The notes: generated by a model from the sequence alone, not told the origin. Shown: positions 8,457 through 17,505, numbered from the stretch's first letter. The stretch: DNA of 64,000 bases from Photobacterium rosenbergii (GCF_003026455.1 NZ_PYMB01000003.1:513730-577729); one strand, 5' to 3'. Numbers and translations are program-made.

Positions 8457-9023
8457 ATGCAAAACAGCAAAACGCGTACCCAGCAACAACCTAATTCAGT
8501 ATTCAACCTAATGAAATACGCCCTTCCTTTGATGCTAGTGACTTTATTCGCATTCAGTCCTGCTTCGAAGGCAAGTGATGCAGCAACCGATACAGTTGCA
8601 AGCCAGAAAGAAGTGACTCACCGTATTAATGCAATTCAGCGCGACCTGACCAGCATCCGCCAGCAAACACTGCAGGCGCATCCAGAGCTTGTTGAACAAG
8701 CTAAAGCCTTTGAAGCGGCCTACAAAGAGAAGGCCAAAGAGATTGGTTACAACCCTGATGATTTCGTTAGTCAGGCTCAAGAGATCCAAGACAAAGTACG
8801 CAATGCTGAAACCAGCGAAGAAGAGCGTGAAGCTTTGATTAAAGAGTTCGCAGCCGCTAAGCGCCAACTAGCAGAACAACGTGAAAGCATCCTTGCCGAT
8901 GAAAAGCTAATGGCGATGCAGGAAAAACTTCAGGCTGATACATTTGCAGCTATGAAAGCAAGTAACCCTGAGACTGAAAACCTGATCCAAGAGCTTAATG
9001 GCCTACTTGAATCTCTTCAGTAA
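8457..9023 (+). CDS. Exported coiled-coil protein of unknown function
   Basis: A protein of 188 aa. After a 16-residue polar lead there is a hydrophobic stretch (about 18-34) ending in a likely signal-peptidase site (SKASDA). The mature part is almost wholly charged helix with heptad-like spacing, rich in Glu, Gln, Lys and Ala, so it should form a periplasmic coiled coil. It could be confused with OmpH/Skp-like chaperones, but I see no defining motif. AAAGGT lies 6 bases before the ATG. It is monocistronic, with its own terminator. Confidence 0.8.
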   Translation: MQNSKTRTQQQPNSVFNLMKYALPLMLVTLFAFSPASKASDAATDTVASQKEVTHRINAIQRDLTSIRQQTLQAHPELVEQAKAFEAAYKEKAKEIGYNPDDFVSQAQEIQDKVRNAETSEEEREALIKEFAAAKRQLAEQRESILADEKLMAMQEKLQADTFAAMKASNPETENLIQELNGLLESLQ

Positions 9024-9044
9024 GGAACAACCCATATATTCATT

Positions 9045-9078
9045 AAAACACCGCAGCAATTCGCTGCGGTGTTTTTTT
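9045..9078. terminator. Bidirectional terminator
   Basis: ACACCGCAGC / GCTGCGGTGT stem with a 5-base loop, flanked by A-run and T-run. It serves the coiled-coil gene on the plus strand and, read from the other side, the small minus-strand gene that ends at 9077. Confidence 0.85.
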
Positions 9079-9268
9079 ATCGACCATCTTCATAGTCACT
9101 CATGTTGATTCCCATCTGTTCGGCAACTTCCGACCAATAAGGCTCAGCTTCGCATACACAACAGTCACACCAGTTGGCTATGCCTTCATGCATGCTCATT
9201 TTTTCCTTCGGAGCTAAAAGTTCTTTGTCTGTATGGGAGCTACTTGGGGCTTGCACTTTTTCCGCCAT
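9077..9268 (-). CDS. Small cysteine-cluster protein, unknown
   Basis: A 63-aa protein not recognised. A Ser/Lys/Glu-rich N-terminus is followed by a dense cysteine patch (WCDCCVCEAEPYW, four Cys in six residues) and an acidic tail. No signal or membrane segment is seen. A GAAGGTG ribosome-binding site is well placed before the ATG and a shared terminator follows, so it looks like a real gene. The Cys patch could bind a metal or be redox active; that is inference. Confidence 0.7.
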   Translation of the reverse strand: MAEKVQAPSSSHTDKELLAPKEKMSMHEGIANWCDCCVCEAEPYWSEVAEQMGINMSDYEDGR

Positions 9269-9373
9269 AACAAGGCACCTTCGTTACTATCCTTATCCCT
9301 AATATTATAGTGAAACACGGCTTATACCTTGTGGCTTTGCTTGCCGCCTTTGACCACAAAACAACATATAGTG

Positions 9374-9404
9374 CATAAAAAAACCGCCGTTATCTGGCGG
9401 TTTT
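9374..9404 (-). terminator. Terminator of the 9432-9827 membrane-protein gene
   Basis: AAAACCGCC / GGCGGTTTT stem with a 7-base loop. The A-run on the plus-strand left side gives the U-tract for the minus strand; it may act in both directions. Confidence 0.8.
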
Positions 9405-9431
9405 AGGAAGTTCAACCTGGCCTGCCGACCA

Positions 9432-9827
9432 TTACAATTCCATTGGCTGGTTAGCCTTAAGGAGTTTCATTCCTTGGATATGCTGGATGAACCACTTCAC
9501 AATGGCAAGCAAAGCGATAACAAGGCCAACAACGGGAATCGCCTGCAAGATTTTATGTAATACAGGGCTGTATACCCAATACTCCGCTCCTGCAATGATC
9601 CCCGTAGTGGTTGCTGCGGTTACACCTAACACCACAAAGAAGGTGAAGAAGTAAAAGAAGGTACGGATGATGGTGTAGTAGTGGCTGTAGCTAAGCTCAT
9701 CAGTGCCCTTGTTCAGCTTATACGCTGAGTAAATCACAGCAATGATGCCTGAGATCATTAATGTCAGTGGAGTAAGGAAACTGGCAATATAGGCAAATCG
9801 CACTTCGCGGCGAGGATCAGTAGACAT
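9432..9827 (-). CDS. Small inner-membrane protein with about three TM segments
   Basis: A 131-aa protein with hydrophobic segments near residues 14-35, 53-80 and 93-112, and a basic C-terminal tail. The layout resembles DUF4870/Tic20-like small membrane proteins, but I cannot confirm the family. A Fur-like sequence overlaps its probable promoter, next to the hut genes, so an iron-related role is possible but unproven. Confidence 0.7.
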   Translation of the reverse strand: MSTDPRREVRFAYIASFLTPLTLMISGIIAVIYSAYKLNKGTDELSYSHYYTIIRTFFYFFTFFVVLGVTAATTTGIIAGAEYWVYSPVLHKILQAIPVVGLVIALLAIVKWFIQHIQGMKLLKANQPMEL

Positions 9828-9838
9828 GACTTTATCCG

Positions 9839-9867
9839 TTGATAATTATCTTTATGCTAATTATCAC
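9839..9867. promoter_or_regulatory. Fur-like AT-rich inverted sequence
   Basis: TTGATAATTATC and GCTAATTATCAC face each other just upstream of the minus-strand start at 9827. The half-sites resemble Fur boxes, but the spacing does not fit a single 19-bp box, so this is tentative. Confidence 0.35.
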
Positions 9868-9961
9868 ACGTATTTTTGCGCTATCAAGTTTGGATAATCA
9901 AGACGCTGATCACGATCAAGCCTATCCGCTATTGTCTGTTATAGTCACTTATAATGACAGA

Positions 9962-9998
9962 TAAAAAAAACAGCCTAGGTTGAGCGGCCTAGGCTGTT
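9962..9998 (-). terminator. Terminator of the hutWXZ unit
   Basis: Arms AACAGCCTAGG / CCTAGGCTGTT (11 bp) with an 8-base loop. The plus-strand A-run on the left becomes the U-tract after hutZ. Confidence 0.88.
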
Positions 9999-10021
9999 GG
10001 AAGTTAAAACTTTATTTTACA

Positions 10022-10579
10022 TTACAGCTCTTCAGTCGGCTGAGTCACTTCGCTACCGTCTTTGATTCGACGGTGACCTTCTTGCAAGTGAACGGAATCG
10101 ACTAAATCATCTCCACTTACCTGAAACGCTTGACCAAAGCCTTTGACGAATAGTCCTTGAGTCGGTTCGAAACGGAACATCTTGAAATCTTCTAAGCCGC
10201 TTAGTCCATCGATGATCTCACCAAAACGCGACTTCAACTCTTCAACTGCTGCCAGCCATTTCTCGCTTTCACGCTCAACCACAACGACGTTGGCTTCAAA
10301 AGTTAGTCGCTTACGGGCATAGATGGTTTTAGATGACGCCTCATCTTCAATCATCATCAAAGAAACCTGCGGATTCTCGAGTAAATTGCGAGCATGCTTA
10401 GCAATCTGACTAATCAGCACGTAGTAACCGTCATCAAGCAATGCAAACGGTGCATAACTCACGTTTGGCTTTCCATCAGCATCAACGGTCGCCAACTGGA
10501 TAGTCTGGCAAGACTGGCGAAATTCTTTAATTTCTGGACCTAAACGATTTTGAAGGCGCTCTTGCTTTACAGCATTCAT
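10022..10579 (-). CDS. hutZ: HutZ, haem-degrading split-barrel protein
   Basis: Cytoplasmic FMN-binding-like split-barrel protein of 185 aa, last gene of hutWXZ. In Vibrio, HutZ dimers bind haem and open the ring to release iron. Seen here: the N-terminal LATVDADGKPNVSYAPFAL barrel strands, a LSGLEDFKMFRF segment and a C-terminal EGHRR, where the family's haem-ligand histidine is expected. CGGAG precedes the ATG. It is 26 bases downstream of hutX. Confidence 0.92.
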   Translation of the reverse strand: MNAVKQERLQNRLGPEIKEFRQSCQTIQLATVDADGKPNVSYAPFALLDDGYYVLISQIAKHARNLLENPQVSLMMIEDEASSKTIYARKRLTFEANVVVVERESEKWLAAVEELKSRFGEIIDGLSGLEDFKMFRFEPTQGLFVKGFGQAFQVSGDDLVDSVHLQEGHRRIKDGSEVTQPTEEL

Positions 10580-10605
10580 TCTGACTTTCTCCGGGATATT
10601 ATTAT

Positions 10606-11124
10606 TTATTTGAATTTAGTTTTAAGTTCTTGGAATTTTTCAATTTGCTCTGGGAACAACTGACGTTTCTTATCGCGGCCCAGGTAAACCTTGAACACAC
10701 ACTCACCGCCTTTTGCAAAGAAGCCGATGAAGTAGCTTTCTTGCCCCATAAATGGCTTGCTTACCAAAGCAATGTCAGTCACGAGATCAAGACGTAGGTG
10801 ACCGTGCAATTCACCTTCTTTACCCATTAGATTGTAGTAACCACGTGCCTCTTTACCTTTAGGGAAAGGCGCTTTTACTTCAAAAATAGAGGCCATTGAG
10901 TGAACAATGGTCGTAACTGGGCCCCAGTTAGGCAGTTCTTCAAGAATCGTTTGGGCTTGCTCACCTGGCAGTGCAACCACCAACTCTTCAGGGAAAGCCA
11001 TCACGACTTCACCTTCAGTTACACCTAAGGTTTCGGCAATCGCCATTGCATGAAGTTTAGGTTCAGCGGCAAGTTGTTCTGCAACCTGAGCTTTTAGCGA
11101 TTCAAATGAAATTTTTTCAAACAC
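10606..11124 (-). CDS. hutX: HutX, haem carrier protein
   Basis: Intracellular haem-binding protein of the HutX/ChuX family (172 aa) that holds haem and hands it to HutZ. The duplicated alpha-beta fold is suggested by the N-terminal helix (LGVTEGEVVMAFPEELV) and the central NLMGKEGELHGHLRLD block. It is the middle gene between hutW and hutZ, on the same strand with short gaps, and should share the Fur-controlled promoter. Confidence 0.92.
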   Translation of the reverse strand: MFEKISFESLKAQVAEQLAAEPKLHAMAIAETLGVTEGEVVMAFPEELVVALPGEQAQTILEELPNWGPVTTIVHSMASIFEVKAPFPKGKEARGYYNLMGKEGELHGHLRLDLVTDIALVSKPFMGQESYFIGFFAKGGECVFKVYLGRDKKRQLFPEQIEKFQELKTKFK

Positions 11125-11179
11125 GTTTTATCTCCAGGTACTTCAATGTACGAATTTTGGTTGGTTATTTCTAATACGT

Positions 11180-12565
11180 TTATGCTGCGACTTTTGCCAT
11201 CGCATGCTGTTGTAAAACTTGAATCATCGACTGAGCCAAGGTCACAGACCAAAACGTTCCCGCTAACGTCAAGGATAAGTACTGACCATCTAACTTAACC
11301 AAGCCATTCTTTTGCCATGCTTCAAAAAGCGGCTTGCAAAGAGCAAAGATGTCTTGCGAGAACTTCTGCTGGAAATCTCGTGCAGATAGGAAACCACGAT
11401 CAAAGCTCGCTTTGATCTCTGCATGTAGCACAGCCTGAGGGCTAGATTTCGTCATCATAGCAAGTGGCAGTTGCTCGGCTTTAATTGCTTCGATATAGGT
11501 GTCCAAGGTCCGATGCTGCATGAAGCCAAATCCGCCAACGTTACCGCCAGCCCCGGCTCCTAACGGCAGCACTTCGGCAGATGTCTTCGCCAAGCTGTTG
11601 TATATACTCCGTTCGCGGTTGTCTCGCGCCCAGTGGTTTCCGCTGAGTCGACGTAAGTGGTGCTCTGCCATAAAGTTTACGCCATATTCAAACATTGATG
11701 CTTTGGTCGGCGTATCAGCAGGCTCTGGCAGGCGCCCTTTCTCTATCATGCCTTTCATAGGCGTGCCGCCCATCTCGATCAGCTGATAGAGATCGACACC
11801 ATGTGCGCCGCTGTCCAAGAAATCACTCAGATCTTGCTGCCAAACATCCATATCTTGATAAGGAAGGCCAAACAACAAATCGATGACAATGGGGGCTTCA
11901 TTGGTTGCACTCAAAGATTGGATCCGCTCCATAACTGGCTCGCGGTCATCCAGACGTTTGGCTTTTCGACGTACCGTTGTGTCAAAGCTTTGCACACCAA
12001 ACGAAAAACGGTTAAACCCGCCTTCTAGAGCACCTTCGAACATACGGTCATCGAAGCGATTGATTCGTCCTTCGAGGGTAATTTCACAGTCTGTCGTCAA
12101 TGGGAAGTGAGCTTTCACCATTTTGCCCAGACGGGTCACTTGTTCAGCGGTTAGATCAGTTGGTGTTCCGCCCCCTACATATACTGCACGGAAAGGTGCA
12201 GCCTGAGTCCAGGGCATTGCCGCCTTTGCTTTCAACTCCACCATCAGTGCTTCGAAATAATCATCGATCAATGATTGGCTAGATGCATACTGAAAAAAAT
12301 TACAGTAAGTGCAACGCACACGGCAAAATGGGATATGAATATAAAGACAACGACTATTAGGGCTGTCCGGCACTGTTGATAGTGTTTTTCGCGCTAAATC
12401 TTGTCGCTCTTCCTCTGCGATCATGGCCGACATACCACCGGCATGTGCCGAACGCTTGTTAGCAAACGCATATCGAAGTGGATCGGGCGTGTGCTTTCCT
12501 ACCACCGCTTCGGTCAGTAGTTCCGGCGCCAACACAGCAGATTGTAATGCTTGTTTTTCAATCAT
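11180..12565 (-). CDS. hutW: HutW, radical SAM haem-utilisation enzyme
   Basis: A 461-aa radical SAM protein of the HemN/ChuW class. The 4Fe-4S motif CxxxCxxC is C81, C85, C88 in PFCRVRCTYC, followed by the SAM-binding YVGGGTPT. Family members open haem anaerobically, giving a linear tetrapyrrole and free iron; older annotations call it coproporphyrinogen oxidase. It is the first gene of hutWXZ, divergent from tonB. The ribosome-binding site before the ATG is weak, and a GAGGAGGGG lies too far upstream (about 40 bases) to serve it. Confidence 0.92.
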   Translation of the reverse strand: MIEKQALQSAVLAPELLTEAVVGKHTPDPLRYAFANKRSAHAGGMSAMIAEEERQDLARKTLSTVPDSPNSRCLYIHIPFCRVRCTYCNFFQYASSQSLIDDYFEALMVELKAKAAMPWTQAAPFRAVYVGGGTPTDLTAEQVTRLGKMVKAHFPLTTDCEITLEGRINRFDDRMFEGALEGGFNRFSFGVQSFDTTVRRKAKRLDDREPVMERIQSLSATNEAPIVIDLLFGLPYQDMDVWQQDLSDFLDSGAHGVDLYQLIEMGGTPMKGMIEKGRLPEPADTPTKASMFEYGVNFMAEHHLRRLSGNHWARDNRERSIYNSLAKTSAEVLPLGAGAGGNVGGFGFMQHRTLDTYIEAIKAEQLPLAMMTKSSPQAVLHAEIKASFDRGFLSARDFQQKFSQDIFALCKPLFEAWQKNGLVKLDGQYLSLTLAGTFWSVTLAQSMIQVLQQHAMAKVAA

Positions 12566-12603
12566 CGACTTATTCGTTGAGCTAGATACCTAGCCCCTCC
12601 TCA

Positions 12604-12686
12604 ACAGGCTGAAACCTGTCAGTTTTACTCACTAGAGCAACAGTACTTTGCTGTTAACTTCTAGCACCACGTTGAGCAAACGTGCT
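12604..12686 (-). other. Three small hairpins in the hutW leader
   Basis: Successive inverted repeats are seen: ACAGG/CCTGT (12604-12619), AACAG/CTGTT (12639-12655) and a bulged AGCACCACG/CGTGCT (12663-12686). They lie between the Fur boxes and the hutW start, inside the probable mRNA leader. Confidence 0.45.
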
Positions 12687-12723
12687 TGACTACTTTCTGT
12701 TGGGCTATGCCCTATTTATTGAG

Positions 12724-12830
12724 TGAAATGATAACCACTCTTATTTGCAGGCAATCATAAGCACCCTTAAATAATATTGCAAATGATAATTGATATTATT
12801 TCGATTACATGGATAATGATAACCATTCTT
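12724..12830. promoter_or_regulatory. Three Fur-box-like sequences in the hutW-tonB divergent promoter
   Basis: Best match to the 19-bp Fur consensus is at 12812-12830 (GATAATGATAACCATTCTT, 16 of 19). Weaker ones begin at 12724 (core AATGATAACCA) and 12779 (core AATGATAAT). Both haem operons diverge from this region, so iron repression of both is expected. Confidence 0.75.
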
Positions 12831-12923
12831 GATTTGGACAGCTAATTGATAAGTTGCTTTTTATACAATTTCTCAATAGTTACAGACAGATAAAGCATTA
12901 TTTTGCATGGTTGGAGAGAAACA

Positions 12924-13670
12924 GTGAACGCGAAGAGATATGCCATTGCAGGTGTTGTATCAGTACTTGCCCACAGCCTATTGCTTTCAGCTGTGCCTAA
13001 CAAAATGGTGATGGCGATGCCGGTTGGTACAGACTCAACCAAAGTATCGTTGAATCTCGTCTCGGCACCAGCTCCTCAGCCCACTGAGCCCGTTGCAGCC
13101 GAGCCAACACCTCCAGCGCCGGTCGAAGTGCCTAAAAAAGTCGTTAAAGAAGAAGCCGCGGTTAAAAAGCTGGTAAAGAAAAAGCTGCCTGAGCCTAAAC
13201 CCGAGATAAAAAAGGTCACTAAGCCTGCACCGAAAAAACCAGTTGAGAAGAAGGTCGAACAAAAGGTCGCAAAGAAACCAACACCTGTTCAGAAGCCCGT
13301 TGAGAACGATAAGCCTAAAGCTATTGAAGAAGTGATTAAATCGCCGGCACCGGCTCCCGCTCAGACCGCTTCAGGAGTAAATAGTGAGCCTCAGCTCGTG
13401 ACAAAACCAACGTTCGCCACCCGGCCGAGCCCTGTTAAATACCCTCGAATAGCAAAACGTCGTGGTATTGAAGGACAAGTACTGGTTGAGATTTGGATTG
13501 ATGAATCCGGCAAGCAGGTTAAACAAAATCTATTGAAGTCATCAGGTACAGAGATCCTTGATGATGCAGCCCTAGAGGCTATCAAGCGCTGGCGTTTTTC
13601 TTCCCATATTGTTGATGGCCAAGCCATTGCCCATCGCGTACAAGTTCCTGTCCGCTTTAAGCTGGACTAG
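12924..13670 (+). CDS. tonB: TonB, energy transducer for haem uptake
   Basis: TonB spans the periplasm and passes proton-motive force from ExbB/ExbD to outer-membrane receptors. Seen: an N-terminal membrane anchor, a long Pro/Lys/Glu-rich linker (about residues 45-155), and a C-terminal domain with YPRIAKRRGIEGQV and ALEAIKRWRFS. The GTG at 12924 is taken as start because GGAGAG at 12913-12918 is well spaced; the upstream TTG (12903) has no such site. It heads the tonB-exbB-exbD-hutBCD operon, the TonB1 arrangement of vibrios. Confidence 0.9.
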   Translation: MNAKRYAIAGVVSVLAHSLLLSAVPNKMVMAMPVGTDSTKVSLNLVSAPAPQPTEPVAAEPTPPAPVEVPKKVVKEEAAVKKLVKKKLPEPKPEIKKVTKPAPKKPVEKKVEQKVAKKPTPVQKPVENDKPKAIEEVIKSPAPAPAQTASGVNSEPQLVTKPTFATRPSPVKYPRIAKRRGIEGQVLVEIWIDESGKQVKQNLLKSSGTEILDDAALEAIKRWRFSSHIVDGQAIAHRVQVPVRFKLD

Positions 13671-13689
13671 CAATTAATTGGATTCACTC

Positions 13690-14364
13690 ATGGAAATGTT
13701 TCACTCCCTACAAAACCAATTCGGCCTAATGACAGCGCCTTTGCTGCTCTGCTCGGCACTAACGCTAATGATACTCATCGAACGTTGTATACAGGTATTG
13801 CTATGCACTGGCGTGGGCAGAAGTAAAATTGATGCACTGTTAGCTAAACAAAGCCGTACGGATGAAGCCGGACTCGACCAGCTAGCAACTTCACTGAAGG
13901 AAAAGCGCCCTTTACTGTTCAAAGGTGTATCAATGCTGATTTCGCACCGTCATTTTGCCAAACCGTTGCGCGAAGATGCGGCTGGTATTTGGCTGCAACA
14001 AAAACGCTCACAGCTTCGTTCTGGGTTACGCCTACTTGGTCTTATCGGCGTCATCAGCCCCCTACTTGGCCTACTGGGTACGGTCCTTGGCTTGATTGAA
14101 ATGTTCAAAGGTATTGCAATGAGCTCCGGAGCCGTTACCCCGAACGATCTTGCTGATGGCCTTGGTCTAGCCATGCGTACTACTGCTGCAGGCTTGATCA
14201 TTGCCCTGCCTGCCATCACCGGTTCACAACTGTTAGGCCTTTGGGCTGATAAAGTAACGGCAAAGCTTGAGCATAGCCTTAACCACTGCAACCTGTGGCT
14301 GGAAGGGCTTTCACTTGATACCAACTGCCAACCAAAAGCCGATAAGGTAGAGGCTGTATCATGA
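13690..14364 (+). CDS. exbB: ExbB, proton-channel subunit of the TonB complex
   Basis: A 224-aa MotA/TolQ/ExbB-family protein with an N-terminal TM segment (about 15-35) and two later TM segments (about 115-140 and 160-180) containing the family's glycine-rich LLGLLGTVLGLIEMF and AMRTTAAGL. ATG 13690 follows GGA with good spacing; a TTG at 13678 is a weaker choice. Its stop overlaps the exbD start (ATGA), implying coupled translation. Confidence 0.92.
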   Translation: MEMFHSLQNQFGLMTAPLLLCSALTLMILIERCIQVLLCTGVGRSKIDALLAKQSRTDEAGLDQLATSLKEKRPLLFKGVSMLISHRHFAKPLREDAAGIWLQQKRSQLRSGLRLLGLIGVISPLLGLLGTVLGLIEMFKGIAMSSGAVTPNDLADGLGLAMRTTAAGLIIALPAITGSQLLGLWADKVTAKLEHSLNHCNLWLEGLSLDTNCQPKADKVEAVS

Positions 14365-14783
14365 TTCGAACTCATCAAGGCGTTACCAGTGATGATGAGC
14401 TCAGGCCTGACCTTACCCCACTGCTCGACATCATATTCATTGTCATGGTTTTCCTGCTATTGACTGCGAGTGTGAAGCTGCAGTCCCTAGATGTCGAACT
14501 GCCTCAGACAGAAACGCGGGCACTGCAAGAAACAGAATCAGATCCTATTACTGTCAACATCACCTCTGCGGAACCCTATTGGGCACTTCAAGGGGAAGAA
14601 ATTGACAGCTGGGATGCCTTCAAGACCGCTCTTCTCAAAGAAGTAAAAGCCAACCCTGATAAGCCCGTCGTGATCGGTGCGGATAAGGCTGGCTCGGTTG
14701 AAAACATGCTAAAACTCCTCGCTTTTCTTCAACAAAATGAAATCAAGGCGACACAGTTATTAATGGAAGAGGATAAATCATGA
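14361..14783 (+). CDS. exbD: ExbD, TonB-complex subunit
   Basis: A 140-aa ExbD/TolR-family protein. A short cytoplasmic N-terminus leads into one TM helix starting LTPLLDIIFIVMVFLL; its Asp (in PLLDI) is the conserved proton-path residue. The periplasmic domain follows. It overlaps exbB by four bases and hutB by four bases. Confidence 0.93.
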   Translation: MIRTHQGVTSDDELRPDLTPLLDIIFIVMVFLLLTASVKLQSLDVELPQTETRALQETESDPITVNITSAEPYWALQGEEIDSWDAFKTALLKEVKANPDKPVVIGADKAGSVENMLKLLAFLQQNEIKATQLLMEEDKS

Positions 14784-15613
14784 AGCGTATTGCTCTAGCA
14801 ACCGCATTAATACTCGCTGCAAATTCATCATATGCCAGTGAGCGCATCATCAGTGCAGGGGCAGCGATTACCGAAATTATCAATGCCATGGGTGCACAGG
14901 AACAACTCGTTGCCGTTGATGTAACGAGTAAAACAATGGTTGAAGAAGATATGCCGGTTCTTGGCTATCATCGCCAACTCTCTGCCGAGAGCCTAATCGC
15001 TTTAAGCCCTACCCGCTTGCTTGGCTCGAATGAAATGGGGCCTAAAACTACATTGGATTTGATTAAACAAGCAGGCATCAAAGTGGACGTCGTCAACTCC
15101 GGTGAAACCGTGGACGATCTTATGACACGTATCGAGCAAGTCGGCGAGTTGACGAAAACTGAGCAGGAAGCCCAAGACCTCAAGGTACAGGTGCAAGAAA
15201 AAATTGATTCAATCAACCAGAACCTAGCGAAACACAGCGATAAGAAAAAAGTCTTATTCCTAATGATCCACGAAGGCCGCCCAGCCAATGTTGCAGGCCG
15301 AAATACGACCGCTGACAGCGTTATCCGCCTTGCAGGTGCCGTCAACCCAGCAGCCGATGCCGTCGATTCTTACAAGCCAGTTTCCCTTGAAGCTATGGTT
15401 GAAATGCAGCCTGATATCATCCTACTGAGCTCTCGTACTCTTAGCCAAATTGGGTCTGCTGATGACCTACTCAAGAAGATGCCTTTACTCTCTGCGACAC
15501 CTGCAGGCCAAAACAAAGCGGTTGTAACCATTGATGGGACAGCACTGATTGGCGGCCTTGGCTTGAAAAGCCTAAGCGAAGCAGAACGCCTGAACCAAGT
15601 GTTTTACAACTAA
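14780..15613 (+). CDS. hutB: HutB, periplasmic haem-binding protein
   Basis: A 277-aa haem ABC-transporter binding protein of the helical-backbone (class III) type. The signal peptide (about 1-20) ends at SYAS. The mature protein starts with ERIISAGAAITEIINAMG, typical of haemin binders (BhuT/HutB). Two lobes are joined by a long helix. It delivers haem to HutCD in the same operon. Confidence 0.92.
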   Translation: MKRIALATALILAANSSYASERIISAGAAITEIINAMGAQEQLVAVDVTSKTMVEEDMPVLGYHRQLSAESLIALSPTRLLGSNEMGPKTTLDLIKQAGIKVDVVNSGETVDDLMTRIEQVGELTKTEQEAQDLKVQVQEKIDSINQNLAKHSDKKKVLFLMIHEGRPANVAGRNTTADSVIRLAGAVNPAADAVDSYKPVSLEAMVEMQPDIILLSSRTLSQIGSADDLLKKMPLLSATPAGQNKAVVTIDGTALIGGLGLKSLSEAERLNQVFYN

Positions 15614-15646
15614 TAACGGTTTGCCGTTCAATTAAGCAAAATAATT

Positions 15647-16687
15647 ATGATGCAGTTACAACGAATTCCAGCCAGCATCGTTTTCCCAGTTGGCCTGACG
15701 TTTCTGGTGTTTGCTATTACCTCCTCGATTGCGGTCGGGCCGATGGATATCAGTTTCGCTGACAGCTTCAAAGCACTATTGCCTGTCCAATTGGATTTAC
15801 CTGCCCATATTGAAATCGTTATCCATCAAATACGTTTGCCGCGTACTTTGCTTGGTATGGCCATAGGTGCCATTTTGGCACTGTGTGGCGCAGTCATGCA
15901 GGGCCTGTTCCGTAACCCGCTGGCGGATCCCGGCATCATTGGGGTTTCAGGTGGTGCGAGCCTTGGTGCCGCTCTTTCCATTGTTATCTTTGCCCCGCTG
16001 GCGGCTAGCTTTCCGCTGCTACTGACACTAGGCACTGTCCCAGTTTTCGCCTTCATCGGCGGTGCCGTCAGTACCTTTTTGGTCTACCAGCTCGGTACAG
16101 ATAAAAATGGCACCTCGGTCACCATTATGCTTTTAGCGGGTGTTGCTATCGGCGCTTTATCCGGTGCTGCGCTTGGCCTGATGAACTACTATGCAGATGA
16201 TCAGGCATTGCGTGATTTATCTTTGTGGACAATGGGCTCCCTCGCTGGAGCCACTTGGCCGGGGATTGCCCTTGCTTATATTACTCTGCTTGGCCTGCTG
16301 TTCTCTTTCGACCGCAACGCCAACGCCCTCAACGCTTTTTTGCTAGGAGAAGCAGAAGCCAAGCACCTTGGTGTGAATGTCCAGCGCTTGAAGCGCATGT
16401 TGATCCTACTATGCGCTGCAGGCGTCGGTATTGCCGTATCGCTAACCGGTGTCATTGGCTTTGTCGGACTGATTGTCCCTCATATTGGCCGTATGATTTC
16501 AGGACCGAACCATAAAACCTTGCTACCTCTATCAGCCTTGCTAGGTGCCCTTATTTTGCTAGTTGCCGATATGCTTGCCCGTGTTGTTGCGGCTCCTGCA
16601 GAGTTGCCTGTTGGTATCATCACAGCCCTACTTGGCGCACCATTCTTCATTTACTTATTGATCAAGCAAAGAGGCAGACTGTCATGA
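15647..16687 (+). CDS. hutC: HutC, haem ABC-transporter permease
   Basis: A 346-aa FecCD-family permease with about ten TM helices. The PLADPGIIGVSGGASLGA segment and the C-terminal GFVGLIVPHIGRM ATPase-contact motif are characteristic. Two adjacent ATGs (15647, 15650) are possible starts. It overlaps hutD by four bases. Confidence 0.92.
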   Translation: MMQLQRIPASIVFPVGLTFLVFAITSSIAVGPMDISFADSFKALLPVQLDLPAHIEIVIHQIRLPRTLLGMAIGAILALCGAVMQGLFRNPLADPGIIGVSGGASLGAALSIVIFAPLAASFPLLLTLGTVPVFAFIGGAVSTFLVYQLGTDKNGTSVTIMLLAGVAIGALSGAALGLMNYYADDQALRDLSLWTMGSLAGATWPGIALAYITLLGLLFSFDRNANALNAFLLGEAEAKHLGVNVQRLKRMLILLCAAGVGIAVSLTGVIGFVGLIVPHIGRMISGPNHKTLLPLSALLGALILLVADMLARVVAAPAELPVGIITALLGAPFFIYLLIKQRGRLS

Positions 16688-17505
16688 GCCAGTTAGCCAA
16701 CTCAGTGCAATTACAAGGCGCAAACAGTGATATTGCCATCGAGGCACGTAACCTATCGCTCAGCCTAGGTGGTAAAACCCTACTGGATGACTTTTCGCTT
16801 CAAATCAAACGCGGTCAACTGACTGCTTTGCTCGGCCCTAACGGCGCTGGCAAGAGTACATTGCTGAAAGTGATGTGCGGTGAGGTTGAGGCAAAAGGTG
16901 ATGTTGACCTTTTCGGTCACCGCCGACAAGACTGGCAGCCAGGAAGACTGGCTAAGCATCTTGGTGTCCTGCCTCAACACAGCTCGCTGACCTTTGCGTT
17001 CACCGCACAAGAAGTTGTAGAACTAGGGGCATTGCCGCTTGAACTACCCAATGCGAAAACCAAACAGATCGCCCACCAGAAAATGGAAATGGTTGGCGTA
17101 ACCGACCTTGGGCCGCGCCTCTACACAACAATGTCTGGCGGTGAAAAACAACGGGTACATTTTGCCAGGGTACTGACACAACTCAGCCAAGCGGGTGAAA
17201 ACTGCATCTTAATGCTAGATGAACCTACATCTGCCCTTGATCTTGCCCACCAGCACAACGCGTTGATTGTGGCCAAACAGATGGCACAGGCGGGAGCTGC
17301 CGTCATCATAGTGATTCATGATTTGAACCTCGCGGCCCAATATGCAGACCGACTAGTAATTATCAATCACGGCAAGATACAAGCAGACGGTACACCTCAC
17401 CAGGCACTGACGGCTGAAACCATAGAGTCGGTGTACGGCTGGCCTGTTTGTATTACCCGCCACCCTGTCGATGGCTACCCCATCGTGCTTCCGGCCGCAG
17501 CCTAA
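16684..17505 (+). CDS. hutD: HutD, haem ABC-transporter ATPase
   Basis: A 273-aa ABC ATPase with Walker A GPNGAGKST (about 51-59), signature MSGGEKQR, Walker B ILMLDEPTSALD and switch His in VIHDLN. It is the last gene of the tonB-exbBD-hutBCD operon. Confidence 0.94.
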   Translation: MSQLANSVQLQGANSDIAIEARNLSLSLGGKTLLDDFSLQIKRGQLTALLGPNGAGKSTLLKVMCGEVEAKGDVDLFGHRRQDWQPGRLAKHLGVLPQHSSLTFAFTAQEVVELGALPLELPNAKTKQIAHQKMEMVGVTDLGPRLYTTMSGGEKQRVHFARVLTQLSQAGENCILMLDEPTSALDLAHQHNALIVAKQMAQAGAAVIIVIHDLNLAAQYADRLVIINHGKIQADGTPHQALTAETIESVYGWPVCITRHPVDGYPIVLPAAA

